Both the position numbers and the translations under genes were made by a program. Under the pieces are notes generated by a model, which saw nothing but the letters and a program-made list of their open reading frames with translations, had not been told where the DNA came from and made no database searches. 64,000 nt of DNA from Primulina eburnea (lineage: Eukaryota > Streptophyta > Magnoliopsida > Lamiales > Gesneriaceae), in assembly GCF_022965805.1 (NCBI RefSeq), contig NW_027331362.1, positions 176,044 to 240,043 on the forward strand, given 5' to 3'. Positions 34,593 to 47,613 of this stretch are shown here, in pieces (positions within the stretch are counted from its first letter, which is position 1; every line of letters starts with the position of its first letter).

Positions 34593-37500
34593 ATGCCTCC
34601 TAAGCGTAAGGCGGCAGAGGGTGAGGATAGTTCTTCCTCGAGAGTTGTCGACGAGTTCGGCAAGTTGCTTAAGGAGCAGGCTAAGGTGCATAGCGATCAG
34701 ATTCAGCAGTTGCTCCGATTGCAAGGAGCAGGTCAGGGTCGAGGCCAAGTGAGAGGTCAAGTTGCTCAGGCTGTTGGCACTGATGCCGTCTTTTCTACTT
34801 TCAAGAGAATGGATCCACCGGAATTCGCAGGTAGCACCGATCCTCTAGTTGCTGTCGAGTGGGTCAAGGCGCTTGAAGCTATCTTCGATCATCTCCAGTA
34901 CGAGGATAAAGACAGGATTAGCTGTGCAGTGTTCATGTTGGTTAAGGCTGCCCGCATTTGGTGGAATGCTACGAAAGTTGGAGTTGATGTTGCGACACTG
35001 AAGTGGTCAGAGTTCACTGACTTGTTCTACGACAAGTATTTCCCCGACGCACTTCGAGCGAGGAAGGTTACGGAGTTCTTGGAACTTAGACAGGGGAGCT
35101 TGGATGTTGGCCAGTATATTCTGAAGTTTGAGGAAGGTTGCCTATTTGCTCCGTATATTGCTTCGAACGACAAGGACAAGGGCGCTCATTTCATTCGAGG
35201 CCTTAGAGCTGAGATTCGTCGTGATATCAACATGTCCAAGGCTGTTACTTTCAAGGAGATTGTGTCCAAAGCTTTGTTGGCCGAGCAGGATGAGAAGGAC
35301 ATTGCCCGGGAGAGGCAAGAGAGACACCAGGCCATTGCTCAGAGAGGCCAGGGTTCTAATCAGAGGGGCAGGGATCGTTTCAAGGGCAAGGGCAAGATGG
35401 AGTCGAGTCCTAGACCTCCGCCAGTTCCAGTTCCATTTGATCCTGAGAAGCCGCAGTGTCCAAAGTGTGGTAAGCATCATCGAGGAGAGTGCAGATTGGG
35501 CACTCATACTTGTTTTCGTTGTGGCGCGGCAGGCCACGTTGCCAGGAATTGCCCGAGGGGAGATAGCCAAGGGAAGGTGCAGGGTCGTATCTTTTCCATG
35601 ACGAAGGAAGGTATTAATCGTGAATCTTCATTGATCCTTAGTACTATTTTGATTTCAGGCAGAGTAGCTACTACTTTGATTGATACTGGTGCTACTCATT
35701 CTTTTATGTCTGAATTATTTTTGAAATCTTTGGGTATAGTTCCTTCTATTCTTCCCCTTCATCTTAATGTTGTTTTGCCTTCGGGGGACGTGTTGTGCCC
35801 GACATCGATTGTCTTTGCGTGCCCTGTTCGTATTGAGGAGCGAGTTGTCTTCGCTGATTTGATTGTTATCCCTATGGTTGCTTTCGACGTTATTCTTGGC
35901 ATGGATTGGCTTTCGACTTACCGTGCAGTTATCGATTGTGTTGCTAAGAAGGTGACTTTTGCAGATGATGGCCAGGGAGGAGCGCTCGCCAGTGCAGGTA
36001 CTTCGCTGGTCCTTCCTTTTATTTCTTGTCTTGAGGCTGAGAGATTGTTGTGTAGAGGTTGCGATGGATTTCTTGCTTCTATTGTGGATGTTGATAGATT
36101 GATTAAGTTGAATGTAGATGATATTGATGTGGTGAGGGAGTTTGCTGATGTGTTTGAGGATGATGTTCCGGGTTTGCCGCCGGATAGGGATGTTGAGTTT
36201 GTGATCGATTTAGCTCCAGGTACGGTTCCTATCTCTAAGGCTCCGTACAGGATGGCCCCTACCGAGATGAAGGAGTTGAAGACTCAGTTGCAGGATCTTT
36301 TAGACAAAGGCTTTATTCGTCCGAGTTCTTCGCCTTGGGGAGCTCCGGTTCTGTTTGTCAAGAAGAAGGATGGTTCCTTGCGGCTGTGTATCGACTACAG
36401 GGAGCTCAACAAAGTGACTGTCAAGAACAAGTATCCGTTGCCTCGGATAGATGATTTGTTTGATCAGCTCCATGGTGCCACTGTGTTCTCGAAGATTGAT
36501 CTTCGGTCTGGCTACTATCAGTTGAAGGTTAGGGAGTCTGATATCCCTAAGACAGCTTTCCGGACCAGGTATGGTCACTATGAGTTTCTTGTCATGTCTT
36601 TTGGTTTGACCAATGCCCCTTCAGTCTTCATGGACCTGATGAACCGTGTGTTCAAGCCTTATCTGGATAGCTTCGTCATTGTCTTCATTGACGATATCTT
36701 GATCTATTCCAAGACCAGAGAGCTTCATGCCGAGCATCTCAGAGTTGTTCTTCAGTTGTTGCGAGAGAAGAGGTTGTTTGCCAAGCTGAAGAAGTGTGAG
36801 TTTTGGCTGGATCAGATTTCTTTTCTAGGCCATGTTGTTTCGAGAGATGGCATTGCTGTTGATCCATTGAAGATAGAGGCGATTCAGAGTTGGCCTATTC
36901 CTACCACTGTTTCAGAGGTTCGCAGTTTCCTTGGTTTGGCAGGTTACTATCGTCGTTTCATTTCAGGTTTCTCTAAGATTGCCCTGCCATTGTCCAATCT
37001 GACGAGGAAGACTGTGAAGTTCGAGTGGTCTATTGATTGCCAGAGTGCATTTCAGGAGTTGAAGGACAGATTGACGACAGCTCCTGTTCTTTCTTTGCCC
37101 AGTGGTTCAGAGGACTTTGTTGTCTATACCGATGCGTCGAAGAGAGGCCTTGGTGCAGTGTTGATGCAGCGAGGTAAGGTCATTGCCTATGCGTCTCGCC
37201 AGTTGAAGGATTATGAGAAGAATTATCCGACGCATGATTTGGAGCTCGCAGCTGTGGTTTTCGCCCTGAAGATTTGGAGACATTATCTGTATGGCGAAAA
37301 GTGTGAGATCTTTACAGACCACAAGAGTTTGAAGTATTTGTTCTCGCAGAAAGAGCTCAACATGCGACAGAGGAGGTGGTTAGAGCTTGTCAAGGATTAT
37401 GATGTGACCATCAGCTATCACCCAGGGAAGGCGAATGTGGTGGCTGATGCTTTGAGCCGCAAATCGAGTGCTTCTTTGAGTTCTTTGATTCAGAGACCAT

Positions 37501-38192
37501 TGTTGATGGATTTGCAGAGAGAGGAGATTGATCTAGTGATTCCAGGTACCATTGCTCGCTTTTCAGCGTTGGTCATTCGATCTACTTTGACGGACAGGAT
37601 CCGTAGAGAGCAGTCGACTGATGTTCAGTTGACAGAGTTGAGAGCTAGAGCTGAGGCTAGAGGGAATTCAGAGTTTAGTCTGAATGGTGATGGTTTGGTG
37701 ACTTTCAGAGGCCGTATTTGTGTTCCTTCTGGCGACGATATTCGTAGAGACGTCTTGACAGAGGCTCATACCGCACCTTATTCGATTCATCCAGGCAGTA
37801 CGAAGATGTATCAGGATCTTCGTCGACTTTACTGGTGGCCAGGTATGAAGAGAGATATTGCTTTGTTCATTTCTCAGTGCCTTACTTGTCAGCAGGTTAA
37901 GATTGAGCATCAGAGACCTGCTGGGACATTGCTATCTTTGCCGATTCCTCAGTGGAAGTGGGAGCACATCACCATGGATTTCGTGACTGGTCTGCCCAGA
38001 GTTCAGAGGGGTTATAATTCCATTTGGGTCATTGTTGATAGATTGACCAAGTCGGCTCATTTTCTCTCAGTCAAGACGACGTATTCGATGTCTCAGTATG
38101 CCGAGGACTACATTGCCGAGATTGTTAGACTTCATGGTGTACCCGTGTCGATTGTGTCTGATCGTGACCCTAGATTTACCTCCGAGTTTTGA
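34593..38192 (+). CDS. Gag-protease-RT-RNase H-integrase (N-terminal part) of gag-pol, element 2
   Basis: A 1,199-residue open frame from ATG 34593. Gag runs about 60-270 (motifs [19 protein letters not shown]), then zinc knuckles C289-C300 and CCHC 307-320 ([14 protein letters not shown]). Protease has DTG at 364-366 and RT has FIDD at 698-701. RNase H starts at D847 (YTDAS) and includes TDHKSL and ADALSR. Integrase has the zinc set with H1059, C1096 and C1099, first catalytic Asp D1129 (ITMDF) and second D1190 (VSDRD). The frame then ends at a TGA created by loss of one base in a GG pair near 38190, before the catalytic Glu. As in element 1, gag and pol are one polyprotein cleaved by the internal protease. 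Apart from this single lesion the ORF looks intact, so the copy was active recently or the lesion is an assembly error. Confidence 0.95.
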   Translation: MPPKRKAAEGEDSSSSRVVDEFGKLLKEQAKVHSDQIQQLLRLQGAGQGRGQVRGQVAQAVGTDAVFSTFKRMDPPEFAGSTDPLVAVEWVKALEAIFDHLQYEDKDRISCAVFMLVKAARIWWNATKVGVDVATLKWSEFTDLFYDKYFPDALRARKVTEFLELRQGSLDVGQYILKFEEGCLFAPYIASNDKDKGAHFIRGLRAEIRRDINMSKAVTFKEIVSKALLAEQDEKDIARERQERHQAIAQRGQGSNQRGRDRFKGKGKMESSPRPPPVPVPFDPEKPQCPKCGKHHRGECRLGTHTCFRCGAAGHVARNCPRGDSQGKVQGRIFSMTKEGINRESSLILSTILISGRVATTLIDTGATHSFMSELFLKSLGIVPSILPLHLNVVLPSGDVLCPTSIVFACPVRIEERVVFADLIVIPMVAFDVILGMDWLSTYRAVIDCVAKKVTFADDGQGGALASAGTSLVLPFISCLEAERLLCRGCDGFLASIVDVDRLIKLNVDDIDVVREFADVFEDDVPGLPPDRDVEFVIDLAPGTVPISKAPYRMAPTEMKELKTQLQDLLDKGFIRPSSSPWGAPVLFVKKKDGSLRLCIDYRELNKVTVKNKYPLPRIDDLFDQLHGATVFSKIDLRSGYYQLKVRESDIPKTAFRTRYGHYEFLVMSFGLTNAPSVFMDLMNRVFKPYLDSFVIVFIDDILIYSKTRELHAEHLRVVLQLLREKRLFAKLKKCEFWLDQISFLGHVVSRDGIAVDPLKIEAIQSWPIPTTVSEVRSFLGLAGYYRRFISGFSKIALPLSNLTRKTVKFEWSIDCQSAFQELKDRLTTAPVLSLPSGSEDFVVYTDASKRGLGAVLMQRGKVIAYASRQLKDYEKNYPTHDLELAAVVFALKIWRHYLYGEKCEIFTDHKSLKYLFSQKELNMRQRRWLELVKDYDVTISYHPGKANVVADALSRKSSASLSSLIQRPLLMDLQREEIDLVIPGTIARFSALVIRSTLTDRIRREQSTDVQLTELRARAEARGNSEFSLNGDGLVTFRGRICVPSGDDIRRDVLTEAHTAPYSIHPGSTKMYQDLRRLYWWPGMKRDIALFISQCLTCQQVKIEHQRPAGTLLSLPIPQWKWEHITMDFVTGLPRVQRGYNSIWVIVDRLTKSAHFLSVKTTYSMSQYAEDYIAEIVRLHGVPVSIVSDRDPRFTSEF

Positions 38193-39016
38193 AGAGTCTT
38201 CACAGAGCTTTGGGTTCTCGATTAGCTTTCAGTACAGCTTATCATCCTCAGAGCGACGGTCAGTCAGAGAGAGTCATTCAGATTCTGGAGGATATGCTCA
38301 GAGCTTGTACTATTGACTATTCTGGTAGTTGGGATTCTAAGCTGCCACTTGTGGAGTTCACGTACAACAATAGCTACCAGGCGACGATTGGCATGGCACC
38401 GTATGAGGCACTTTATGGCAGGAAGTGCAGATCCCCTTTGTTTTGGGATGAGGTTGGAGAGAGGAAGATGTTGGGTCCCGAGTTGGTCCAGCAGACTGCC
38501 GATGTTGTTGCAGTTATCAGAGAGAGGATGAAGACTGCTCAGTCGAGGCAGAAGAGTTATGCAGATGTTCGTCGCAGACCTTTGCAGTTCGAGGTTGGCG
38601 ATCATGTTTTTCTGAAGATAGCACCTCTCAAGGGTGTGATGAGATTTGGCAAGAAGGGCAAGCTGAGTCCTAGATTCATTGGTCCATTCGAGATATTGGA
38701 CAGAGTTGGTGACCGAGCCTACAGATTAGCCCTACCGCCCGATCTTGACAGAGTCCATAATGTGTTTCACGTATCGATGCTCAGGAAGTATGTTGCAGAT
38801 CCTTCCCATGTTCTTCGCTATGAGCCATTGGACTTGACGCCGAATTTGACTTACCAAGAGATTCCGGTCCAGATTTTGGATCGCACAGTTAGAGTTCTGA
38901 GGAACAAAGAGATCGGCATCGTTAAAGTCCTTTGGAGGAACCATTTGATTGAGGAGGCTACGTGGGAACCAGAGACTGAGATGAGAGAGAGGTATCCTGA
39001 GTTGTTCGTGCCGTGA
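38189..39016 (+). CDS. Integrase C-terminal part and chromodomain-like tail of gag-pol, element 2
   Basis: A 275-residue open frame that continues the integrase after the frameshift; its ATG at 38189 is incidental. It holds the catalytic Glu (E27 in [13 protein letters not shown]), the conserved [20 protein letters not shown] stretch, the [10 protein letters not shown] motif (about 165-175) and a chromodomain-like C-terminus ([19 protein letters not shown], about 245-263). It ends with TGA at 39014-39016. It overlaps the upstream fragment by four bases, which is the frameshift and not natural gene overlap. Together the two fragments span a normal-length chromovirus integrase. Confidence 0.92.
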   Translation: MKSLHRALGSRLAFSTAYHPQSDGQSERVIQILEDMLRACTIDYSGSWDSKLPLVEFTYNNSYQATIGMAPYEALYGRKCRSPLFWDEVGERKMLGPELVQQTADVVAVIRERMKTAQSRQKSYADVRRRPLQFEVGDHVFLKIAPLKGVMRFGKKGKLSPRFIGPFEILDRVGDRAYRLALPPDLDRVHNVFHVSMLRKYVADPSHVLRYEPLDLTPNLTYQEIPVQILDRTVRVLRNKEIGIVKVLWRNHLIEEATWEPETEMRERYPELFVP

Positions 39017-39020
39017 CGTC

Positions 39021-39038
39021 AATTTCGAGGACGAAATT
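39021..39038 (+). other. Pre-PPT hairpin, element 2
   Basis: Perfect 7-bp inverted repeat AATTTCG-AGGA-CGAAATT between the stop codon and the polypurine tract. The equivalent in element 1 is GATTTCG-CGGA-CGAAATC: the outermost pair differs but stays complementary. Confidence 0.75.
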
Positions 39039-39043
39039 CCTCT

Positions 39044-39056
39044 AAGGAGGGGAGAT
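39044..39056 (+). other. Polypurine tract, element 2
   Basis: AAGGAGGGGAGAT abuts the 3' LTR at 39057; plus-strand primer site. Confidence 0.88.
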
Positions 39057-40675
39057 TGTAATAGCCGAGCCCGGTGTACGGTACGGTTTAAGTTTTATTG
39101 TGTTAATTGGGTTTATGATTAGTCGTTTATAGTTGTGTTTTGGGCTATAGTATTATTGGTTATTATTTATTTGAGGTATTAGTTGGTGTTGATTGTTCGT
39201 TTCAGCGTTTCGGATCGATTTTAGTTGAGTTTGTACTGTTCATTGCCGTGAGTAGAGTGCACCCGCGCTCTTAGATGAGTGCCCCCGCGGTGTACTATTC
39301 ATCATTTTGCATTTTGAGGGCCGTGGCATGACCGCACCCGCGGCAGTGCAAGGACCGCACCCGCGGTGTGCACCGCACCCGCGGTAATTGTAGCACCGCA
39401 CCCGCGGTGATCGTGCATGAGAATTATTTTGGTATGCCGAGAGCACGGCGCACCCGCGGTGCTTGTGTTGGCGCACCCGCGGTGTAAGTATGGGCGAGTT
39501 TTTAAGTCACTTTTTGGGAGTTGTTGGCCATACCTTATCCTATTCCTTCTCTTCTTTACCGATTTTCTCTCCATTGGCAAGGGTTTTCATCCATTTCAAT
39601 TGCTTCCCACCTTTGATTCTTGGCTTTGTTTCGATTTCCGACTTGAGATCATCGTTCTCCGTGGTATAAGGAAGCTTAGGTAAGTTTTTGGTGCGATTCT
39701 AACGAGGTTTTGAGTTAAGGGTTATTTTGGATTTGATGTTTGAGTTGTTTAATGGATTATTTGGCTTGTACTTGTGGATCTAGAGTTGATATTGGTGTTA
39801 TTTATGGATTATTGTTGTAGGTGGTGTACCAAGAGCTTATTTGAGGTGTTCTATTGGTAGTAAGTGGAATTTCATCCTTTTTGCTCACATGATATTATAT
39901 GTATTGTGTTTTAAAGGTTTCAAAGTGTTATTCCCTTCCATTGATCCATTGCTAGGTATTCATTTCATTGATTATCTATTGGAGGCATTGTATGTCTCAC
40001 CATTGTTATAAAGGGAATACAAGAAATATTATGAGATTGCGAAACGACGGCCTTAAATGCTATTGAGAATTCAAATGTTTTATTGGATTGATTTATCATA
40101 GCCATGGCATTGCATGCAATTAGATGATCATCGACCATAGGCTTTTATCCCCTCACAGTTATCGATTTATATCGATGGGATATTGGCAACCACAGTCACA
40201 GATACTATTGATATCAATCCAACCATAGAAAAGAGAAATACCATCGTTTTGTTATCTATTGCCATTGTTATTGCTACAGTTATTGCTATGTTATTCATGT
40301 TTCAGAGTCGATGGTATTTATGATTTAAAAGCGATGTTTTACAGTGTATACTATGTATCATTGCTATGTAAGAGTTCCACTTGCTGAGATTTATTCTCAT
40401 TTCAGTTATTTTCATGTGATGCAGATAAGAGCGACGGACCGGGACGTTGACTGTGGATGGGGGTCATATGCATACGAAGATTGGAAGGATGATTATTTTG
40501 TACCATTTTGTAACATGATCACACTAATGATATTTTGTATTTTGTTATGTCATTGGAATGATCATGTTGTTATTTTGTAAACACTTTTATAAAATGTATT
40601 TTGAAACTCCTTCCATGTTTGAAAGAAAATTTTAAATTCCGCTGTATTTTAATTGTATCGGATCAGGGTGTCACA
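39057..40675 (+). repeat. 3' LTR of gypsy element 2
   Basis: 1,619 bp, colinear with 32842-34459. About 10 substitutions and 3 single-base indels, clustered partly in the ATTGCT-rich stretch near 40240-40290. Ends GTGTCACA, followed by AAAAG. Confidence 0.96.
39257..39485. promoter_or_regulatory. GCACCCGCGGTG array in 3' LTR, element 2
   Basis: Same eight-copy array as in the 5' LTR, with one T-to-C change between copies six and seven (near 39446). Confidence 0.65.
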
Positions 40676-40680
40676 AAAAG
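40676..40680. repeat. Target-site duplication AAAAG (right copy, gypsy element 2)
   Basis: Matches 32837-32841; satellite resumes with TGTTCCCAAAG. Confidence 0.95.
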
Positions 40681-43600
40681 TGTTCCCAAAGTTCTATTGA
40701 CAACTTCAGTTTGTCCATCTGTTTGAGGATGACAAATAGTAGATTACAACAATATTGAGCAAAGTTTAGCCCATAAAGTAATCCAAAAATAGAATCCTTT
40801 AAGAATAGCACGCAAAAGTGTTTCCAAAGTTCTATTGACAACTTCTGTTTGTCCATCTGTTTGAGGATGACAAGTAGTAGATTACAACAATATTGAGCAA
40901 AGTTTAGCCCATAAAGTAATCCAAAAATAGAATCCCTCCCCTTCTTAGTCCTAGGCAATCCCAAAATAAAGTGCATAGAAATGTCAATCCAAGTTCTTTT
41001 AAGAATAGCACGCAAAAGTGTTCCCAAAGTTCTATTGACAACTTCAGTTTGTCCATCTGTTTGAGGATGACAAATAGTAGATTACAACAATATTGAGCAA
41101 AGTTTAGCCCATAAAGTAATCCAAAAATAGAATCCATCCCCTTCTTAGTCCTAGGCAACCCCAAAATAAAGTGCATAGAAATGTCAATCCAAGTTCTTTT
41201 TAAGAATAGCACGCAAAAGTGTTCCCAAAGTTCTATTGACAACTTCAGTTTGTCCATCCGTTTGAGGATGACAAGTAGTAGATTACAACAATATTGAGCA
41301 AAGTTTAGCCCATAAAGTAATCCAAAAATAGAATCCCTCCCCTTCTTAGTCCTAGGCAACCCCAAAATAAAGTGCATAGAAATGTCAATCCAAGTTCTTT
41401 TTAAGAATAGCACGCAAAAGTGTTCCCAAAGTTCTATTGACAACTTCAGTTTGTCCATCTGTTTGAGGATGACAAGTAGTAGATTACAACAATATTGAGC
41501 AAAGTTTAGCCCATAAAGTAATCCAAAAATAGAATCCCTCCCCTTCTTAGTCCTAGGCAACCCCAAAATAAGTCCATAGAAATGTCAATCCAAGTTCTTT
41601 TAAGAATAGCACGCAAAAGTGTTCCAAAGTTCTATTGACAACTTCGTTTGTCCATCCGTTTGAGGATGACAAGTAGTAGATTACAACAATATTGAGCAAA
41701 GTTTAGCCCATAAAGTAATCCAAAAATAGAATCCCTCCCCTTCTTAGTCCTAGGCAACCCCAAAATAAAGTCCATAGAAATGTCATCCAAGTTCTTTTTA
41801 AGAATAGCACGCAAAAGTGTTCCCAAAGTTCTATTGACAACTTCAGTTTGTCCATCCGTTTGAGGATGACAAGTAGTAGATTACAACAATATGGAGCAAA
41901 GTTTAGCCCATAAAGTAATCCAAAAATAGAATCCCTCCCCTTCTTAGTCCTAGGCAACCCCAAAATAAAGTCCATAGAAATGTCAATCCAAGTTCTTTTT
42001 AAGAATAGCACGCAAAAGTGTTCCCAAAGTTCTATTGACAACTTCAGTTTGTCCATCCGTTTGAGGATGACAAGTAGTAGATTACAACAATATGGAGCAA
42101 AGTTTAGCCCATAAAGTAATCCAAAAATAAATCCCTCCCCTTCTTAGTCCTAGGCAACCCCAAATAAAGTGCATAGAAATGTCAATCCAAGTTCTTTTAA
42201 GAATAGCACGCAAAAGTGTTCCCAAAGTTCTATTGACAACTTCAGTTTGTCCATCTGTTTGAGGATGACAAGTAGTAGATTACAACAATATTGAGCAAAG
42301 TTTAGCCAATAAAGTAATCCAAAAATAGAATCCATATGTTTGAGGATGGACAAACTGAAGTCCTAGGCAACCCCAAAATAATGTCCATAGAAATGTCAAT
42401 CCAAGTTATTTTTAAGAATAGCACGCAAAAGTGTTCCCAAAGTTCTATTTACAACTTCGGTTTGTCCATCCGTTTGAGGATGACAAGTAGTAGATTACAA
42501 CAATATTGAGCAAAGTTTAGCCCATAAAGTAATCCAAAAATAGAATCCCTCCCCTTCTTAGTCCTAGGCAACCCCAAAATAAAGTGCATAGAAATGTCAA
42601 TCCAAGTTCTTTTAAGAATAGCACGCAAAAGTGTTCCCAAAGTTCTATTGACAACTTCAGTTTGTCCATCTGTTTGAGGATGACAAGTAGTAGATTACAA
42701 CAATATTGAGCAAAGTTTAGCCCATAAAGTAATCCAAAAATAGAATCCCTCCCCTTCTTAGTCCTAGGCAACCCCAAAATAAAGTGCATAGAATGTCAAT
42801 CCAAGTTCTTTTTAAGAATAGCACGCAAAAGTGTTCCCAAAGTTCTATTGACAACTTCAGTTTGTCCATCTGTTTGAGGATGACAAGTAGTAGATTACAA
42901 CAATATTGAGCAAAGTTTAGCCCATAAAGTAATCCAAAAATAGAATCCCTCCCCTTCTTAGTCCTAGGCAACCCCAAAATAAAGTGCATAGAAATGTCAA
43001 TCCAAGTTCTTTTAAGAATAGCACGCAAAAGTGTTCCCAAAGTTCTATTTACAACTTCGGTTTGTCCATCCGTTTGAGGATGACAAGTAGTAGATTACAA
43101 CAATATTGAGCAAAGTTTAGCCCATAAAGTAATCCAAAAATAGAATCCCTCCCCTTCTTAGTCCTAGGCAACCCCAAAATAAAGTCCATAGAAATGTCAA
43201 TCCAAGTTCTTTTTAAGAATAGCACGCAAAAGTGTTCCCAAAGTTCTATTTACAACTTTGGTTAGTCCATCCGTTTGAGGATGACAAGTAGTAGATTACA
43301 ACAATATTGAGCAAAGTTTAGCCCATAAAGTAATCCAAAAATAGAATCCCTCCCCTTCTTAGTCCTAGGCAACCCCAAAATAAAGTGCATAGAAATGTCA
43401 ATCCAAGTTCTTTTTAAGAATAGCACGCAAAAGTGTTCCCATAGTTCTATTGACAACTTCAGTTTGTCCATCTGTTTGAGGATGACAAGTAGTAGATTAC
43501 AACAATATTGAGCAAAGTTTAGCCCATAAAGTAATCCAAAAATAGAATCCCTCCCTTCTTAGTCCTAGGTAACCCCAAAATAAAGTGCATAGAAATGTCA

Positions 43601-46600
43601 ATCCAAGTTCTTTTTAAGAATAGCATGCAAAAGTGTTCCCAAAGTTCTATTTACAACTTCGGTTTGTCCATCTGTTTGAGGATGACAAGTAGTAGATTAC
43701 AACAATATTGAGCAAAGTTTAGCCCATAAAGTAATCCAAAAATAGAATCCCTCCCCTTCTTAGTCCTAGGCAACCCCAAAATAAAGTGCATAGAAATGTC
43801 AATCCAAGTTCTTTTAAGAATAGCACGCAAAAGTGTTCCCAAAGTTCTATTGACAACTTCAGTTTGTCCATCTGTTTGAGGATGACAAGTAGTAGATTAC
43901 AACAATATTGAGCAAAGTTTAGCCCATAAAGTAATCCAAAAATAGAATCCATCTGTTTGAGGATGGGCAAACTGAAGTCCTAGGCAACCCCAAAATAATG
44001 TCCATAGAAATGTCAATCCAAGTTATTTTTAAGAATAGCACGCAAAAGTGTTCCCAAAGTTCTATTTATAACTTCGGTTTGTCCATCCGTTTGAGGATGA
44101 CAAGTAGTAGATTACAACAATATTGAGCAAAGTTTAGCCCATAAAGTAATCCAAAAATAGAATCCCTCCCCTTCTTAGTCCTAGGCAACCCCAAAATAAA
44201 GTGCATAGAAATGTCAATCCAAGTTCTTTTTAAGAATAGCACGCAAAAGTGTTCCCAAAGTTCTATTGACAACTTCAGTTTGTCCATCTGTTTGAGGATG
44301 ACAAGTAGTAGATTACAACAATATTGAGCAAAGTTTAGCCCATAAAGTAATCCAAAAATAGAATCCTTTAAGAATAGCACGCAAAAGTGTTTCCAAAGTT
44401 CTATTGACAACTTCTGTTTGTCCATCTGTTTGAGGATGACAAGTAGTAGATTACAACAATATTGAGCAAAGTTTAGCCCATAAAGTAATCCAAAAATAGA
44501 ATCCCTCCCCTTCTTAGTCCTAGGCAATCCCAAAATAAAGTGCATAGAAATGTCAATCCAAGTTCTTTTAAGAATAGCACGCAAAAGTGTTCCCAAAGTT
44601 CTATTGACAACTTCAGTTTGTCCATCTGTTTGAGGATGACAAGTAGTAGATTACAACAATATTGAGCAAAGTTTAGCCAATAAAGTAATCCAAAAATAGA
44701 ATCCATATGTTTGAGGATGGACAAACTGAAGTCCTAGGCAACCCCAAAATAATGTCCATAGAAATGTCAATCCAAGTTATTTTTAAGAATAGCACGTAAA
44801 AGTGTTCCCAAAGTTCTATTTACAACTTCGGTTTGTCCATCCGTTTGAGGATGACAAGTAGTAGATTACAACAATATTGAGCAAAGTTTAGCCCATAAAG
44901 TAATCCAAAAATAGAATCCCTCCCCTTCTTAGTCCTAGGCAACCCCAAAATAAAGTGCATAGAAATGTCAATCCAAGTTCTTTTTAAGAATAGCACGCAA
45001 AAGTGTTCCCAAAGTTCTATTGACAACTTCAGTTTGTCCATCTGTTTGAGGATGACAAGTAGTAGATTACAACAATATTGAGCAAAGTTTAGCCCATAAA
45101 GTAATCCAAAAATAGAATCCTTTTAAGAATAGCACGCAAAAGTGTTCCCAAAGTTCTATTGACAATTTCAGTTTGTCCATCTGTTTGAGGATGACAAGTA
45201 GTAGATTACAACAATATTGAGCAAAGTTTAGCCCATAAAGTAATCCAAAAATAGAATCCCTCCCCTTCTTAGTCCTAGGCAACCCCAAAATAAAGTGCAT
45301 AGAAATGTCAATCCCAAGTTCTTTTAAGAATAGCACGCAAAAGTGTTCCCAAAGTTCTATTTACAACTTCGGTTTGTCCATCCGTTTGAGGATGACAAGT
45401 AGTAGATTACAACAATATTGAGCAAAGTTTAGCCCATAAAGTAATCCAAAAATAGAATCCCTCCCCTTCTTAGTCCTAGGCAACCCCAAAATAAAGTCCA
45501 TAGAAATGTCAATCCAAGTTCTTTTAAGAATAGCACGCAAAAGTGTTCCCAAAGTTCTATTTACAACTTCGGTTAGTCCATCCGTTTGAGGATGACAAGT
45601 AGTAGATTACAACAATATTGAGCAAAGTTTAGCCCATAAAGTAATCCAAAAATAGAATCCCTCCCCTTCTTAGTCCTAGGCAACCCCAAAATAAAGTGCA
45701 TAGAAATGTCAATCCAAGTTCTTTTTAAGAATAGCACGCAAAAGTGTTCCCAAAGTTCTATTGACAACTTCAGTTTGTCCATCTGTTCGAGGATGACAAG
45801 TAGTAGATTACAACAATATTGAGCAAAGTTTAGCCTATAAAGTAATCCAAAAATATAATCCCTCCCCTTCTTAGTCCTAGGTAACCCCAAAATAAAGTGC
45901 ATAGAAATGTCAATCCAAGTTCTTTTTAAGAATAGCATGCAAAAGTGTTCCCAAAGTTCTATTTACAACTTCGGTTTGTCCATCTGTTTGAGGATGACAA
46001 GTAGTAGATTACAACAATATTGAGCAAAGTTTAGCCCATAAAGTAATCCAAAAATAGAATCCCTCCCCTTCTTAGTCCTAGGCAACCCCAAAATAAAGTG
46101 CATAGAAATGTCAATCCAAGTTCTTTTAAGAATAGCACGCAAAAGTGTTCCCAAAGTTCTATTGACAACTTCAGTTTGTCCATCTGTTTGAGGAAGACAA
46201 GTAGTAGATTACAACAATATTGAGCAAAGTTTAGCCCATAAAGTAATCCAAAAATAGAATCCATCTGTTTGAGGATGTACAAACTGAAGTCCTAGGCAAC
46301 CCCAAAATAATGTCCATAGAAATGTCAATCCAAGTTATTTTTAAGAATAGCACGCAAAAGTGTTCCCAAAGTTCTATTTACAACTTCGGTTTGTCCATCC
46401 GTTTGAGGATGACAAGTAGTAGATTACAACAATATTGAGCAAAGTTTAGCCCATAAAGTAATCCAAAAATAGAATCCCTCCCCTTCTTAGTCCTAGGCAA
46501 CCCCAAAATAAAGTGCATAGAAATGTCAATCCAAGTTCTTTTTAAGAATAGCACGCAAAAGTGTTCCCAAAGTTCTATTGACAACTTCAGTTTGTCCATC

Positions 46601-47528
46601 TGTTTGAGGATGACAAGTAGTAGATTACAACAATATTGAGCAAAGTTTAGCCCATAAAGTAATCCAAAAATAGAATCCTTTAAGAATAGCACGCAAAAGT
46701 GTTCCCAAAGTTCTATTGACAACTTCTGTTTGTCCATCTGTTTGAGGATGACAAGTAGTAGATTACAACAATATTGAGCAAAGTTTAGCCCATAAAGTAA
46801 TCCAAAAATAGAATCCCTCCCCTTCTTAGTCCTAGGCAACCCCAAAATAAAGTGCATAGAAATGTCAATCCAAGTTCTTTTAAGAATAGCACGCAAAAGT
46901 GTTCCCAAAGTTCTATTGACAACTTCAGTTTGTCCATCTGTTTGAGGATGACAAGTAGTAGATTACAACAATATTGAGCAAAGTTTAGCCCATAAAGTAA
47001 TTCAAAAATAGAATCCATCTGTTTGAGGATGGACAAACTGAAGTCCTAGGCAACCCCAAAATAATGTCCATAGAAATGTCAATCCAAGTTATTTTTAAGA
47101 ATAGCACGCAAAAGTGTTCCCAAAGTTCTATTTACAACTTCGGTTTGTCCATCCGTTTGAGGATGACAAGTAGTAGATTACAACAATATTGAGCAAAGTT
47201 TAGCCCATAAAGTAATCCAAAAATAGAATCCCTCCCCTTCTTAGTCCTAGGCAACCCCAAAACAAAGTGCATAGAAATGTCAATCCAAGTTCTTTTTAAG
47301 AATAGCACGCAAAAGTGTTCCCAAAGTTCTATTGACAACTTCAGTTTGTCCATCTGTTTGAGGATGACAAGTAGTAGATTACAACAACATTGAGCAAAGT
47401 TTAGCCTATAAAGTAATCCAAAAATAGAATCCTTTAAGAATAGCACGCAAAAGTGTTCCCAAGTTCTATTGACAACTTCAGTTTTTCCATCTGTTTGGGG
47501 ATGACAAGTAGTAGATTACAACAATATC

Positions 47529-47613
47529 GAGCAAAGTTTAGCCCATAAAGTAATCCAAAAATAGAATCCCTCCCCTTCTATTTTTGGATTACTTTATGGG
47601 CTAAACTTTGCTC
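47529..47613. repeat. Fold-back palindrome at an array inversion
   Basis: Perfect 36-bp inverted arms (47529-47564 and 47578-47613) around a 13-base spacer AATCCCTCCCCTT. The left arm is satellite in the usual orientation and the right arm is the same monomer segment reversed. This is the head-to-head start of the inverted block. Confidence 0.93.

Larger units (their letters stand above)
32842..40675 (+). mobile_element. Ty3/gypsy chromovirus-like LTR retrotransposon (element 2)
   Basis: A complete 7,834-bp element inserted directly in the satellite: LTRs 32842-34459 and 39057-40675, primer site 34465-34476, gag-pol 34593-39016, polypurine tract 39044-39056, AAAAG duplications. Domain order matches element 1, but LTRs and gag are unrelated at sequence level, so it is a different family of the same broad lineage. 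By eye the LTRs differ at about 10 substitutions and 3 one-base indels (about 0.6%), so it is older than element 1 but still young. Its single frameshift is in integrase. Confidence 0.96.
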
